A DNA stretch of 7,055 nt, taken from JAQIBY01 sp964407055. Its GTDB lineage: Bacteria > Bacteroidota > Bacteroidia > Bacteroidales > ML635J-15. Positions within the stretch are counted from its first letter, which is position 1. Every line of letters starts with the position of its first letter. The notes under the pieces are model-generated. The model was not told the origin of the DNA. It saw only the letters and a program-made list of their open reading frames with translations, and did not search any database. Of this stretch, positions 1 through 5,526 are shown piece after piece. The position numbers and the translations under genes are program-made. The DNA lies in NCBI GenBank assembly GCA_964407055.1, contig CAYOUD010000142.1, positions 1-7,055 on the forward strand. Direction: 5' to 3'.

Positions 1-76
1 TTGATTCACAATCGGTATTAACATCTACCTATTTGCGGTGAATTTTTCGGGTTAACTCACTTTTTTATTGATGCCC

Positions 77-113
77 GCCTGCCACATTATTTTTAATAAA
101 ATAACGGGCAGGC
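77..113. repeat. Two-part perfect hairpin (GCCTGCC / GGCAGGC)
   Basis: An outer 7-bp stem GCCTGCC (77-83) pairs with GGCAGGC (107-113). An inner 7-bp stem TTATTTT (87-93) pairs with AAAATAA (98-104) around a TAAT loop. Only a 3x2 internal loop separates the stems. The 3' flank on either strand is not a T-run, so a simple intrinsic terminator is unlikely. It may be a dispersed palindromic repeat or an RNA structure at the 3' end of a gene beyond the left edge. Confidence 0.6.
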
Positions 114-213
114 AGTTCTAATGAGCTTGTCGAATTATTTTCCGAAATAACCGAAATAGGCTGTGTTTCTTTTTTTTATCTCATCTACACATTCATATTT
201 CCCTAAACTTTCC

Positions 214-221
214 TAAATTTG
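214..221 (+). promoter_or_regulatory. Bacteroidota -7 box, exact TAnnTTTG, for the zinc-ribbon/nuclease operon
   Basis: TAAATTTG matches the Bacteroidota -7 consensus exactly and sits only four bases before the ATG at 226. Transcription starting the usual few bases downstream would give a leaderless or nearly leaderless mRNA. No good -33 TTG is visible 19-21 bp upstream (191-194 reads ATTC), so the evidence is one strong half-site plus position. Confidence 0.5.
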
Positions 222-225
222 CAAC

Positions 226-534
226 ATGGAATGTCCAAATTGTCACTATACCGGAAACTTGCTTAAACGACCCTTTGTAAAGCGTAAAGGACTTCCGGAT
301 CGTTATTGCGTAAATTGCGGTGCGCAAATCCGATTGAATTATAATTACAAGGCCATCGGTTTGTTAGTAACCGGTATTGTTGCATTACTGGTTTTGATAC
401 ACTTGATTCTCATAAGTTTGGAATATCCGGGAGTTTCCGGAGGTATGGCAGGTGGAATTTCCGGAGCACTCGTGGTTGTCTTTATGCAACGTAAACCATT
501 TTTAATCATTGAACATGTTCAATATAAAAAGTAA
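226..534 (+). CDS. Small zinc-ribbon membrane protein, function unknown
   Basis: A 102-residue protein I cannot assign to a named family. Residues 3-6 (CPNC) and 28-31 (CVNC, followed by G) form a two-knuckle zinc ribbon with a 21-residue spacer rich in basic residues (KRPFVKRKG), which probably binds one Zn. Residues about 43-65 form a hydrophobic membrane segment. A second, glycine-rich one covers about 68-87 (GVSGGMAGGISGALVVVFM) and is followed by RK. The likely form is a cytoplasmic zinc ribbon tethered by a two-helix hairpin in the inner membrane. The ATG at 226 follows a -7 box almost directly. Its stop lies 15 bp before the DEDDh/GIY-YIG nuclease gene, with no promoter between them, so the two are probably co-transcribed. 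Whether they work together is inference from spacing only. Confidence 0.8.
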   Translation: MECPNCHYTGNLLKRPFVKRKGLPDRYCVNCGAQIRLNYNYKAIGLLVTGIVALLVLIHLILISLEYPGVSGGMAGGISGALVVVFMQRKPFLIIEHVQYKK

Positions 535-549
535 AAATAGTAGAAAGCA

Positions 550-1929
550 ATGCCTAGATATGCTGTCTTAGATGTTGAAACAACGGGAGGTAGCCCGAAA
601 CGGGATAAAATTACCGACATCGCAATTTATATTTATGACGGTCAGAAAATTGTACGCCAATTTGAGAGTTTAGTGAATCCTGAATGTTTTATTCCTACTT
701 ACATTACCAGATTAACAAATATCACAAATCAAATGGTGGAAGTTGCCCCGTATTTTTATGAAATTGCTCGCAATATCATTGAAATAACCGAGGATTGCAT
801 TGTCGTTGGGCATAATGTGAATTTTGATTACGGTTTTATCAAAAGTGAATTCAGACAATTGGGCTATGATTTTAAGCGAGATACAATTTGCACGGTTAAA
901 TTGTCGCGAATGCTAATGCCCGGAATGTCAGCATACAAGCTGGATGTCTTAACAACCGCATTAAATATTATTATTCACGATAGACACAGAGCTGCCGGTG
1001 ATGCACGCGCCACAGTTGATTTGTTCGCCCACTTGTTACGATTAGATCAGCAAGAGTTTCACGGAAAACATGTTAACGGATCGGGTTTTCGCGGTTTAAA
1101 TCCGAATTTCGATGCAAAAATTGTTAAATCCATTCCTGAAGATGCCGGAGTTTACTATTTCTATGATGAGAAAGACAGCCTTTTGTATGTCGGGAAAAGT
1201 AAAAATATTTACCGTCGTGTGCATTCTCATCTCAATAACGAAAAAACCGGACACGCTGTTGAAATGAAATCGCGCATTACACAAGTTGATTACGAATTAA
1301 CTGGCAGTGAATTGATTGCGCTGCTTAAAGAAAGCACGGAAATAAAATCCATGAAACCGACTTTCAACCGGGCACAACGACGTGCAATCAGTCAGTACGG
1401 CTTGTATTGTTTTGAGGATGAAAAGGGATATCTCCAATTGCAGATTAGACGAAATTCTGACACAGTTGAGACACCGGTTTTGTGTTTCAGTAATCTTAAA
1501 ACTGCCAGAGCAACATTGTTTCGCTGGGCTGAAACTTATGAATTATGCCAGAAACTCAGCGGATTGTATGAGTCTGCAGGTGCTTGCTTTTCGCACGGAC
1601 TCGGAGAGTGTCACGGTGCATGTATCGGTGAGGAGGCAACCGAAAGGTATAACGCCAGAGTGAAAACACTTTTGAAGAAGTACAGTATCGTGGAAACGAA
1701 TATGCTGATTATTGATAAAGGACGAGACCCCGAGGAAGTTGCCGTTGTGCAGATTGAACATGGAAAATATCTCGGTTACGGATATCTGAGCCGTGCATTG
1801 GCTGATTCGCTTGAGGATTTGAAAGATTGCATTCGTCCGTTTAAAGATAATCGTGAAGTTCGCATGATTATCCGGCAATATCTTGAAAAAAATAGTGACC
1901 GATTGCATATTGTTGAGTATCAGAATTAG
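550..1929 (+). CDS. DEDDh (DnaQ-type) 3'-5' exonuclease fused to a UvrC/Cho-type GIY-YIG endonuclease
   Basis: A 459-residue two-nuclease protein, probably acting on damaged or branched DNA in the cytoplasm. Residues 1-165 are a DnaQ/PolIII-epsilon-like exonuclease: ExoI DVETTGG (D8, E10), ExoII GHNVNFDYGF (D93), ExoIII HRAAGDA (H146, D151), so all DEDDh metal and catalytic residues are present. Residues about 195-280 are a GIY-YIG domain: GVYYF (200-204), YVG (213-215), conserved Arg in YRRV (R223), and the catalytic Glu E261 in ALLKESTEIK, followed by KPTFN as in UvrC. C333, C346, C354 and C358 (CFSHGLGECHGAC) align with the UvrC cysteine region (CLxYxIGRCxGPC), which in E. coli UvrC is reported to hold a 4Fe-4S cluster. 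The UvrC C-terminal RNase H-like and HhH domains are absent, so it resembles Cho plus an exonuclease rather than UvrC. Similar fusions are known in actinobacteria (Rv2191 type) and Bacteroidota. It is probably the second gene of an operon. The substrate is not determinable from sequence. Confidence 0.9.
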   Translation: MPRYAVLDVETTGGSPKRDKITDIAIYIYDGQKIVRQFESLVNPECFIPTYITRLTNITNQMVEVAPYFYEIARNIIEITEDCIVVGHNVNFDYGFIKSEFRQLGYDFKRDTICTVKLSRMLMPGMSAYKLDVLTTALNIIIHDRHRAAGDARATVDLFAHLLRLDQQEFHGKHVNGSGFRGLNPNFDAKIVKSIPEDAGVYYFYDEKDSLLYVGKSKNIYRRVHSHLNNEKTGHAVEMKSRITQVDYELTGSELIALLKESTEIKSMKPTFNRAQRRAISQYGLYCFEDEKGYLQLQIRRNSDTVETPVLCFSNLKTARATLFRWAETYELCQKLSGLYESAGACFSHGLGECHGACIGEEATERYNARVKTLLKKYSIVETNMLIIDKGRDPEEVAVVQIEHGKYLGYGYLSRALADSLEDLKDCIRPFKDNREVRMIIRQYLEKNSDRLHIVEYQN

Positions 1930-1933
1930 AGGA

Positions 1934-1970
1934 ATGCCTTTAAACATGCATTATACAGGCATAATATGCA
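1934..1970 (+). terminator. Possible structured 3' end of the nuclease operon (weak)
   Basis: Five bases after the stop codon, ATGCCT (1934-1939) can pair with AGGCAT (1957-1962). Alternatively TGCATTAT (1947-1954) can pair with ATAA..TGCA (1961-1970) with a 2-base bulge. The two folds exclude each other. The downstream tract is mostly A rather than T on the + strand, so this is not a canonical intrinsic terminator. Confidence 0.2.
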
Positions 1971-2146
1971 GATTTTCATAATAAAAAAAGTAAAAAAAGC
2001 TTGGTAAACATAAAAATTAGCCATATACTTGTTTCGTTTGCAAACAAAATTCACAAAATATTAGTCAGAATTTTTCTGAAAAACCTGAAACAAATCGTGT
2101 TTTGCTAGTATTTTAATACACTTAGAAAAAAATGATTAAGCATTAC

Positions 2147-2188
2147 TTGCCGCCTCTTAAGTTTTTAATTGAATTCTTGAGGCGGCAA
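2147..2188. repeat. Hairpin with a perfect 10-bp GC-rich stem
   Basis: TTGCCGCCTC (2147-2156) is the exact reverse complement of GAGGCGGCAA (2179-2188), with a 22-base AT-rich loop containing a further AAG/CTT pairing. No T-run follows on either strand, so a canonical terminator is unlikely. It could be a REP-like dispersed palindrome, an RNA-stabilising structure or a protein-binding site. It stands out sharply against its AT-rich surroundings. Confidence 0.6.
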
Positions 2189-2281
2189 ATTTCACTTCCT
2201 ATTATAAGATTACAATAATTAATGATTGTTTATGTTGTGCTTGAGGTTATCATCATACATTATTCGTTAAATCATCAGGTG

Positions 2282-2295
2282 TTTTCTTAAGAAAA
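2282..2295. promoter_or_regulatory. 14-bp perfect palindrome upstream of the helicase promoter (possible operator)
   Basis: TTTTCTTAAGAAAA is a perfect palindrome ending six bases before the -33 element of the candidate helicase promoter. The position suits a dimeric regulator, but an AT-rich palindrome of this size has a fair chance of occurring by accident in 7 kb. Confidence 0.25.
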
Positions 2296-2301
2296 AAATC
2301 C

Positions 2302-2332
2302 ATTGATTTTCCCACAAAAATGTCTATATTTC
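2302..2332 (+). promoter_or_regulatory. Bacteroidota-type promoter of the helicase gene
   Basis: ATTG (2302-2305) serves as the -33 element and TATATTTC (2325-2332) as the -7 box. The latter matches TAnnTTTG except for the final base. The gap between TTG and the -7 box is 19 bp, within the usual 19-21 bp. Transcription would start near 2337-2340, leaving a leader of about 20 bases before the ATG at 2357. The promoter overlaps the upstream in-frame ATG at 2303, which argues against that start. Confidence 0.55.
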
Positions 2333-2356
2333 GGTAATAAATTAACGAAACCCATC

Positions 2357-4618
2357 ATGACTGAAAATTATCAGGCTGCTGAGTATGCTGCACGTTATAT
2401 AAACTCAACGCAACGCCATGTTTTTCTTACCGGAAAAGCCGGAACCGGAAAAACCACATTTCTCCGTGATATTGTAACAAAAACTTATAAAAATACCATT
2501 GTTGCTGCACCTACCGGAATTGCTGCCATTAATGCTGGCGGTGTAACACTTCATAGTTTATTCCAACTTCCATTTGGAAGCTTTTTACCATCAAATGCCG
2601 CCTTAAAACCAGGTGATTATGAAACTCAATTTCATACGCCAAACAGTTTGATGAAAGCCGTTAGGCTGAATACGCATAAGCGGCGGATGTTACAAGAGTT
2701 AGAATTGCTCATAATCGACGAGGTCAGTATGTTACGAGCCGATATTCTGGATGCAATTGACCATATTTTACGGATGGTGAGACGACGACGCTCCCTGAGT
2801 TTCGGAGGAGTACAATTGTTGCTCATTGGTGATATGATGCAGCTTCCGCCCGTTGTGAAAAATAGCGAGTGGAATTATCTTCGGAATTTTTACAAGTCGG
2901 TATTCTTTTTTGATGCAAATGCACTCGCTGAAAATCCACCCGTATATCTTGAACTTCAAAAGATTTACCGACAAACAGATATACAGTTTGTGGAGTTGCT
3001 AAATCATTTGAGAGATAATTGCCTTAGCGATGAAGATATGCAATTACTTGACAAGCATTACAAACCAAACTTAAGCGATAAACAAAAACGGGGAGCCGTA
3101 TCTTTAACGACCCACAATCGGCAGGCTGAGCAGATAAACCGTGAAATGTTAAATGCCTTGCCGGGAAAATCTTATCAGTATTCTGCCGAAGTAAGTGGTG
3201 ATTTTAACGAATTTCTTTATCCGGTGGAGTTTGAGCTAAAGCTGAAAATCGGAGCGCAAATTATGTTTATCAAAAACGATTATTCAGGGCAACAACGCTT
3301 TTTTAACGGGAAAATCGGAGAAATTGCAGCGCTTGATAACGACTGCATTACCGTGAAATTTCCGGATACCGGAGAAACATTTGATATTGAGCATTATACA
3401 TGGGAAAATAAACGATTCAAACTCAATAAGGAACTTGGTGAAATTGAAGAAAAGGAAATCGGAACATATCAGCATTACCCTATTAAACTCGCATGGGCGA
3501 TTACTGTGCATAAATCTCAGGGATTAACCTTTGATAAAGCAATTATTGATGTGTATAGAGCATTTGCTCCGGGACAGGTTTATGTTGCATTGAGTCGTTT
3601 GCGTAGTTTAGACGGGCTGATTCTCACATCAAGTCTTCCGAAACAAGGTTTGTCAATTGATCAGGCGCTTTCTGAGTTTTCAAAACAGGCTCAGAATGAA
3701 GGGATGCTTGCCGATGATATTCGTATCGAGTCGTTTAAATATCTGAAAGACTACATAATCTCCTGTTTCGATTTTCGGGAGTTTGCCTGGACAATTAAAG
3801 ATCATGTTGAAACTTACGATAAGGATGAAAATCGATCTGCAAAACAGAAATACAAAGACTGGGCTGAGGAGTTGTTGCCAATAGTCAGGGAATTGCAAAA
3901 TACAGGAGATAAATTTGTACTGCAAATTAAAAAACTTACAAAATCAATTGACACATGTGACGGCAAACAGCTTGCTGATCGTGTTAAAGCGGCTGTTGAT
4001 TATTTTATGCCGCGTGTTAAGGAGATTTCTGAGCAGGTACAAAGTCATATTAAGGAAGTTGGGAAGGGTAGAGGCATGAAAAAATATGTCACGGAACTTA
4101 AAGCCCTTGATGGTGTGTTTTTAAAGCGCATTCGAATGCTAATCCGAGCCAATATTTTAGCAGAAGCCTTTAGGGACGGATCTGAGCCGGATGTGAACTT
4201 TGTTAAGCGAAGCTCAGAGCAATTGTCTCAATCTGCTGAAAGTAATCGAACTCCTGATAAAAAATCAAAAAAAGAGCCCCAAAAAAACAAAGTAAATAAG
4301 GAGCCCCGCAAACCGACTGTGGAAGTAAGTTATGAATTGTATCAGGAATTAAAAGATCCTGAGAAAGTTGCTGAACTCAGAGGTTACGCATTGTCAACCA
4401 TATACGGACATCTGGCACAATGTGTCGCTAAAAAATTGCTGTCAGCTTCAGATTTTATTTCTGAAAGTCAGATGAAAATGATTGTTAAAGCTTATAAAAT
4501 AGTTGACAGCACTAGCTTATCAGACATTAAGGCGGTACTCGGCAATGAATTTACGTATGAGGATATTCGCTTTGCGATGGCGGCATACTTTTCAGACAAT
4601 CCTGATACAAATTCGTAA
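2357..4618 (+). CDS. PIF1-like superfamily 1 DNA helicase with C-terminal helix-turn-helix domain
   Basis: A 753-residue ATP-dependent DNA helicase of the PIF1/RecD2-like SF1B group, expected to translocate 5'-3' and to act on replication, recombination or G-quadruplex substrates. Motifs in order: Walker A GKAGTGKT (26-33), Ia APTGIAA (51-57), Walker B LLIIDEVSM (117-125; D121, E122), motif III GDMMQLPPV (158-166), motif IV KIYRQTD (202-208; R205), a 2B/SH3-like insert at about 290-375, motif V ITVHKSQGLTFD (382-393) and motif VI VYVALSRLRSLDGL (408-421). Residues about 440-610 are helical and unassigned. A Lys-rich low-complexity linker (630-655) leads to a C-terminal HTH of the HTH_40 type found at the ends of bacterial helicases (LSTIYGHLAQCVAKKLL, 679-695). 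The frame extends 18 codons upstream to an ATG at 2303. I chose 2357 because the motif-free extension overlaps a well-spaced promoter and the family normally begins just before the helicase core. No terminator is visible after the stop. Confidence 0.93.
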   Translation: MTENYQAAEYAARYINSTQRHVFLTGKAGTGKTTFLRDIVTKTYKNTIVAAPTGIAAINAGGVTLHSLFQLPFGSFLPSNAALKPGDYETQFHTPNSLMKAVRLNTHKRRMLQELELLIIDEVSMLRADILDAIDHILRMVRRRRSLSFGGVQLLLIGDMMQLPPVVKNSEWNYLRNFYKSVFFFDANALAENPPVYLELQKIYRQTDIQFVELLNHLRDNCLSDEDMQLLDKHYKPNLSDKQKRGAVSLTTHNRQAEQINREMLNALPGKSYQYSAEVSGDFNEFLYPVEFELKLKIGAQIMFIKNDYSGQQRFFNGKIGEIAALDNDCITVKFPDTGETFDIEHYTWENKRFKLNKELGEIEEKEIGTYQHYPIKLAWAITVHKSQGLTFDKAIIDVYRAFAPGQVYVALSRLRSLDGLILTSSLPKQGLSIDQALSEFSKQAQNEGMLADDIRIESFKYLKDYIISCFDFREFAWTIKDHVETYDKDENRSAKQKYKDWAEELLPIVRELQNTGDKFVLQIKKLTKSIDTCDGKQLADRVKAAVDYFMPRVKEISEQVQSHIKEVGKGRGMKKYVTELKALDGVFLKRIRMLIRANILAEAFRDGSEPDVNFVKRSSEQLSQSAESNRTPDKKSKKEPQKNKVNKEPRKPTVEVSYELYQELKDPEKVAELRGYALSTIYGHLAQCVAKKLLSASDFISESQMKMIVKAYKIVDSTSLSDIKAVLGNEFTYEDIRFAMAAYFSDNPDTNS

Positions 4619-4631
4619 GGATAAAATGTGC

Positions 4632-4639
4632 TAAATTTG
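4632..4639 (+). promoter_or_regulatory. Exact -7 box upstream of the original lipoprotein start
   Basis: TAAATTTG is an exact TAnnTTTG match, 20 bases before the ATG at 4660 that I identify as the original start of the lipoprotein gene. The spacing suits a short leader. The -33 region is poor (ATTC at 4611-4614, 17-bp gap). After the element insertion this promoter would transcribe through the element. Confidence 0.45.
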
Positions 4640-4659
4640 ACCTTGTAAAAATATGTGTT

Positions 4660-4677
4660 ATGTTTAATAAACTAGTT
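4660..4677 (+). pseudogene. Severed 5' end of the lipoprotein gene (original ATG and codons 1-6)
   Basis: ATG TTT AAT AAA CTA GTT encodes MFNKLV. The next bases belong to the inserted element, and the frame runs into TAA at 4732-4734. If the 160 bp between the two AGTT copies (4674-4677 and 4834-4837) are removed, these codons join AAA AAT TTT CTC at 4838 and give MFNKLV-KNFLAVFVVF, continuing to the lipobox VVSC. That is a standard lipoprotein signal peptide and a 184-residue product. The insert length is not a multiple of three, so the present fragment is out of frame with the body of the gene. Confidence 0.8.
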
Positions 4678-4833
4678 AGTGTCTGCAAGAAAACTACTGT
4701 TTTTCAGTCTCTGATAAGAAAACGTCAAAGATAAGACTTTCGATGTTTCTGAAACCAAGGAGTCCGCCAGCCGGCGGATCGACTGTTTTAGAAACGAGAA
4801 TAACGCAATATTTGGCGTTTTCTTGCAGAGACT
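4678..4833. mobile_element. 156-bp non-autonomous inverted-repeat element (MITE-like) inserted in the lipoprotein gene
   Basis: The ends are 17-bp terminal inverted repeats matching at 16 of 17 positions: AGTGTCTGCAAGAAAAC (4678-4694), and 4817-4833, whose reverse complement is AGTCTCTGCAAGAAAAC. They are flanked by a 4-bp direct repeat AGTT (4674-4677 and 4834-4837). If the boundaries are drawn further in, the direct repeat can be read as ACTAGTTA (8 bp). The interior folds further: GTTTCTGAAAC (4745-4755) pairs with GTTTTAGAAAC (4785-4795) at 10 of 11, and the apex TCCGCC (4763-4768) pairs with GGCGGA (4773-4778). A second copy of the end sequence lies at 4706-4732. There is no transposase, so movement would depend on one supplied elsewhere. 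I do not recognise the parent IS family. Confidence 0.82.
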
Positions 4834-5374
4834 AGTTAAAAATTTTCTCGCAGTATTTGTAGTGTTCATTCTTGTAGTAAGCTGCAATAAGGTACCCAAA
4901 TATGTTGAGAAAACGGTCAATAATAAATATAAACTCTCGGTTCCGGAAAACATGAAGGATTTGGATGCATTGAGTTCTGAAGCTTCATTTCAATATGGAA
5001 ATGATAGTACTCAATTTTATGTGCTTGTGATTGATGAAAGCAGAGAAGCGTTTTATGCCGTTTTTGATGAATATGAATTGGAGGATTTTTATACCCGTGA
5101 TTTAAATGGTTATTCTGAAATGGTGGTTGAAAATATGCAGGATAATGCAGATATATTCAATATTGGAGCATTTGAAAACACCTCAATCAATGTGGTAGAG
5201 GCTGTGCAAACCAATTTCTATGGAATATACAATGACTTGGATATTTTTTATCATTTCACAACATTAGAATCTGATACAGATTTTTATCAAATCATGAGCT
5301 GGACCCTTAAAGAAAATATGGATTTGCATAAAGAAAGTATGGAAAAAATTGCTCAGAGCTTTAAGGTGATTTAA
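4823..5374 (+). CDS. Lipoprotein of unknown function, 5' end replaced by an inserted element
   Basis: The open frame encodes 183 residues if it starts at the TTG at 4823, which lies inside the right terminal repeat of the inserted element. No in-frame ATG exists between the upstream stop (4715-4717) and the lipobox. From residue 4 on, the signal peptide is ordinary: a Lys (KN), a hydrophobic core FLAVFVVFILVV, then lipobox VVSC with C21 as the lipidated cysteine, so the mature protein would be anchored in the periplasm or outer membrane. The mature part is acidic and rich in Tyr, Phe and Asp. Its layout (YKLSVPENM near the start, SFKVI at the end) recalls PsbP/DcrB-like small lipoproteins, but this is only a resemblance. 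The frame has no stop or frameshift, so the insertion is recent or the gene is still translated from TTG. An alternative reading is a pseudogene with its true start at 4660. A strong terminator follows. Confidence 0.65.
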   Translation: MQRLVKNFLAVFVVFILVVSCNKVPKYVEKTVNNKYKLSVPENMKDLDALSSEASFQYGNDSTQFYVLVIDESREAFYAVFDEYELEDFYTRDLNGYSEMVVENMQDNADIFNIGAFENTSINVVEAVQTNFYGIYNDLDIFYHFTTLESDTDFYQIMSWTLKENMDLHKESMEKIAQSFKVI

Positions 5375-5395
5375 TAAGTCATTCAATTTCAGTGA

Positions 5396-5430
5396 AATGT
5401 GTTAAGGTTTATACTTTAACACATTTTTTG
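5396..5430 (+). terminator. Intrinsic terminator after the lipoprotein gene
   Basis: AATGTGTTAAGG (5396-5407) pairs with CTTTAACACATT (5414-5425) over 12 positions including one G-U pair, around a 6-base loop TTTATA. The stem runs into six T (5424-5429). It begins 21 bases after the stop codon. The reverse strand has a poorer T-run, so it acts mainly on the + strand and insulates the transporter gene. Confidence 0.85.
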
Positions 5431-5498
5431 TTTCTATAATCTCACAAAAAAAAATAACATTTATGGCTTGCATCATGATTCATTGCCAAAAAAAATAT

Positions 5499-5506
5499 TA
5501 ATTTCG
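5499..5506 (+). promoter_or_regulatory. Candidate -7 box of the transporter gene
   Basis: TAATTTCG resembles TAnnTTTG with one mismatch and lies 20 bases before the ATG at 5527. The nearest TTG (5483-5485) is only 13 bp upstream of it, too close for a standard -33 element. With a terminator just upstream, the transporter needs its own promoter, and this is the best candidate seen. Confidence 0.35.
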
Positions 5507-5526
5507 CCGTTTTAAAACTTAAAACT

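Larger units (their letters stand above)
1..225. other. Intergenic region at the left edge
   Basis: No gene can be supported here. The frames entering from the left edge close early on the + strand (TAA at 19-21 in frame 1, TGA at 39-41 in frame 3), so at most a short 3' tail of an upstream gene is present. The stretch holds a strong hairpin (77-113), a tandem pair of 9-mers (CCGAAATAA at 142-150 and CCGAAATAG at 151-159), a run of eight or more T around 170-178, and the -7 box of the first gene. The T-run does not directly follow a good stem, so I do not call a terminator. Confidence 0.6.
1930..2356. other. 427-bp intergenic region between the nuclease and helicase genes
   Basis: No gene is supported on either strand; the reverse-strand frame that enters at its left end is a shadow of the nuclease gene. 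The region is very AT-rich. It holds a possible structured 3' end just after the nuclease stop (1934-1970), a perfect 10-bp palindrome GTTTGCAAAC (2036-2045), a strong GC-stem hairpin (2147-2188), a 14-bp palindrome (2282-2295) and the helicase promoter (2302-2332). I see nothing recognisable in 2189-2281. Confidence 0.6.

Noticed and set aside
1096..1284. Reverse-strand open frame of 62 codons inside the nuclease gene
   Set aside because: It lies opposite the GIY-YIG domain, whose motifs clearly code on the + strand, and has no recognisable domain or start signal.
1543..1947. Reverse-strand open frame of 134 codons over the 3' end of the nuclease gene
   Set aside because: Entirely antisense to the conserved cysteine and C-terminal region; composition looks like a shadow frame and no promoter is visible.
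2632..3925. Several reverse-strand frames within the helicase gene
   Set aside because: The + strand carries an unbroken series of SF1 helicase motifs through this interval; the antisense frames show no domain.
226..4618. Nuclease operon plus PIF1-like helicase as one new defence or repair system
   Set aside because: The helicase has its own promoter after a 427-bp gap with hairpins, and no partner gene typical of defence islands is present. Joint function is possible but not supported by this window.
4660..4734. A 24-codon + strand ORF starting at the good ATG behind the -7 box
   Set aside because: Codons 1-6 belong to the interrupted lipoprotein gene and the rest are element sequence; it is a truncation product rather than a small gene.
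4672..4953. Reverse-strand open frame of 93 codons across the element and lipoprotein start
   Set aside because: It spans the insertion junction and is antisense to the signal peptide; it is a by-product of the element.
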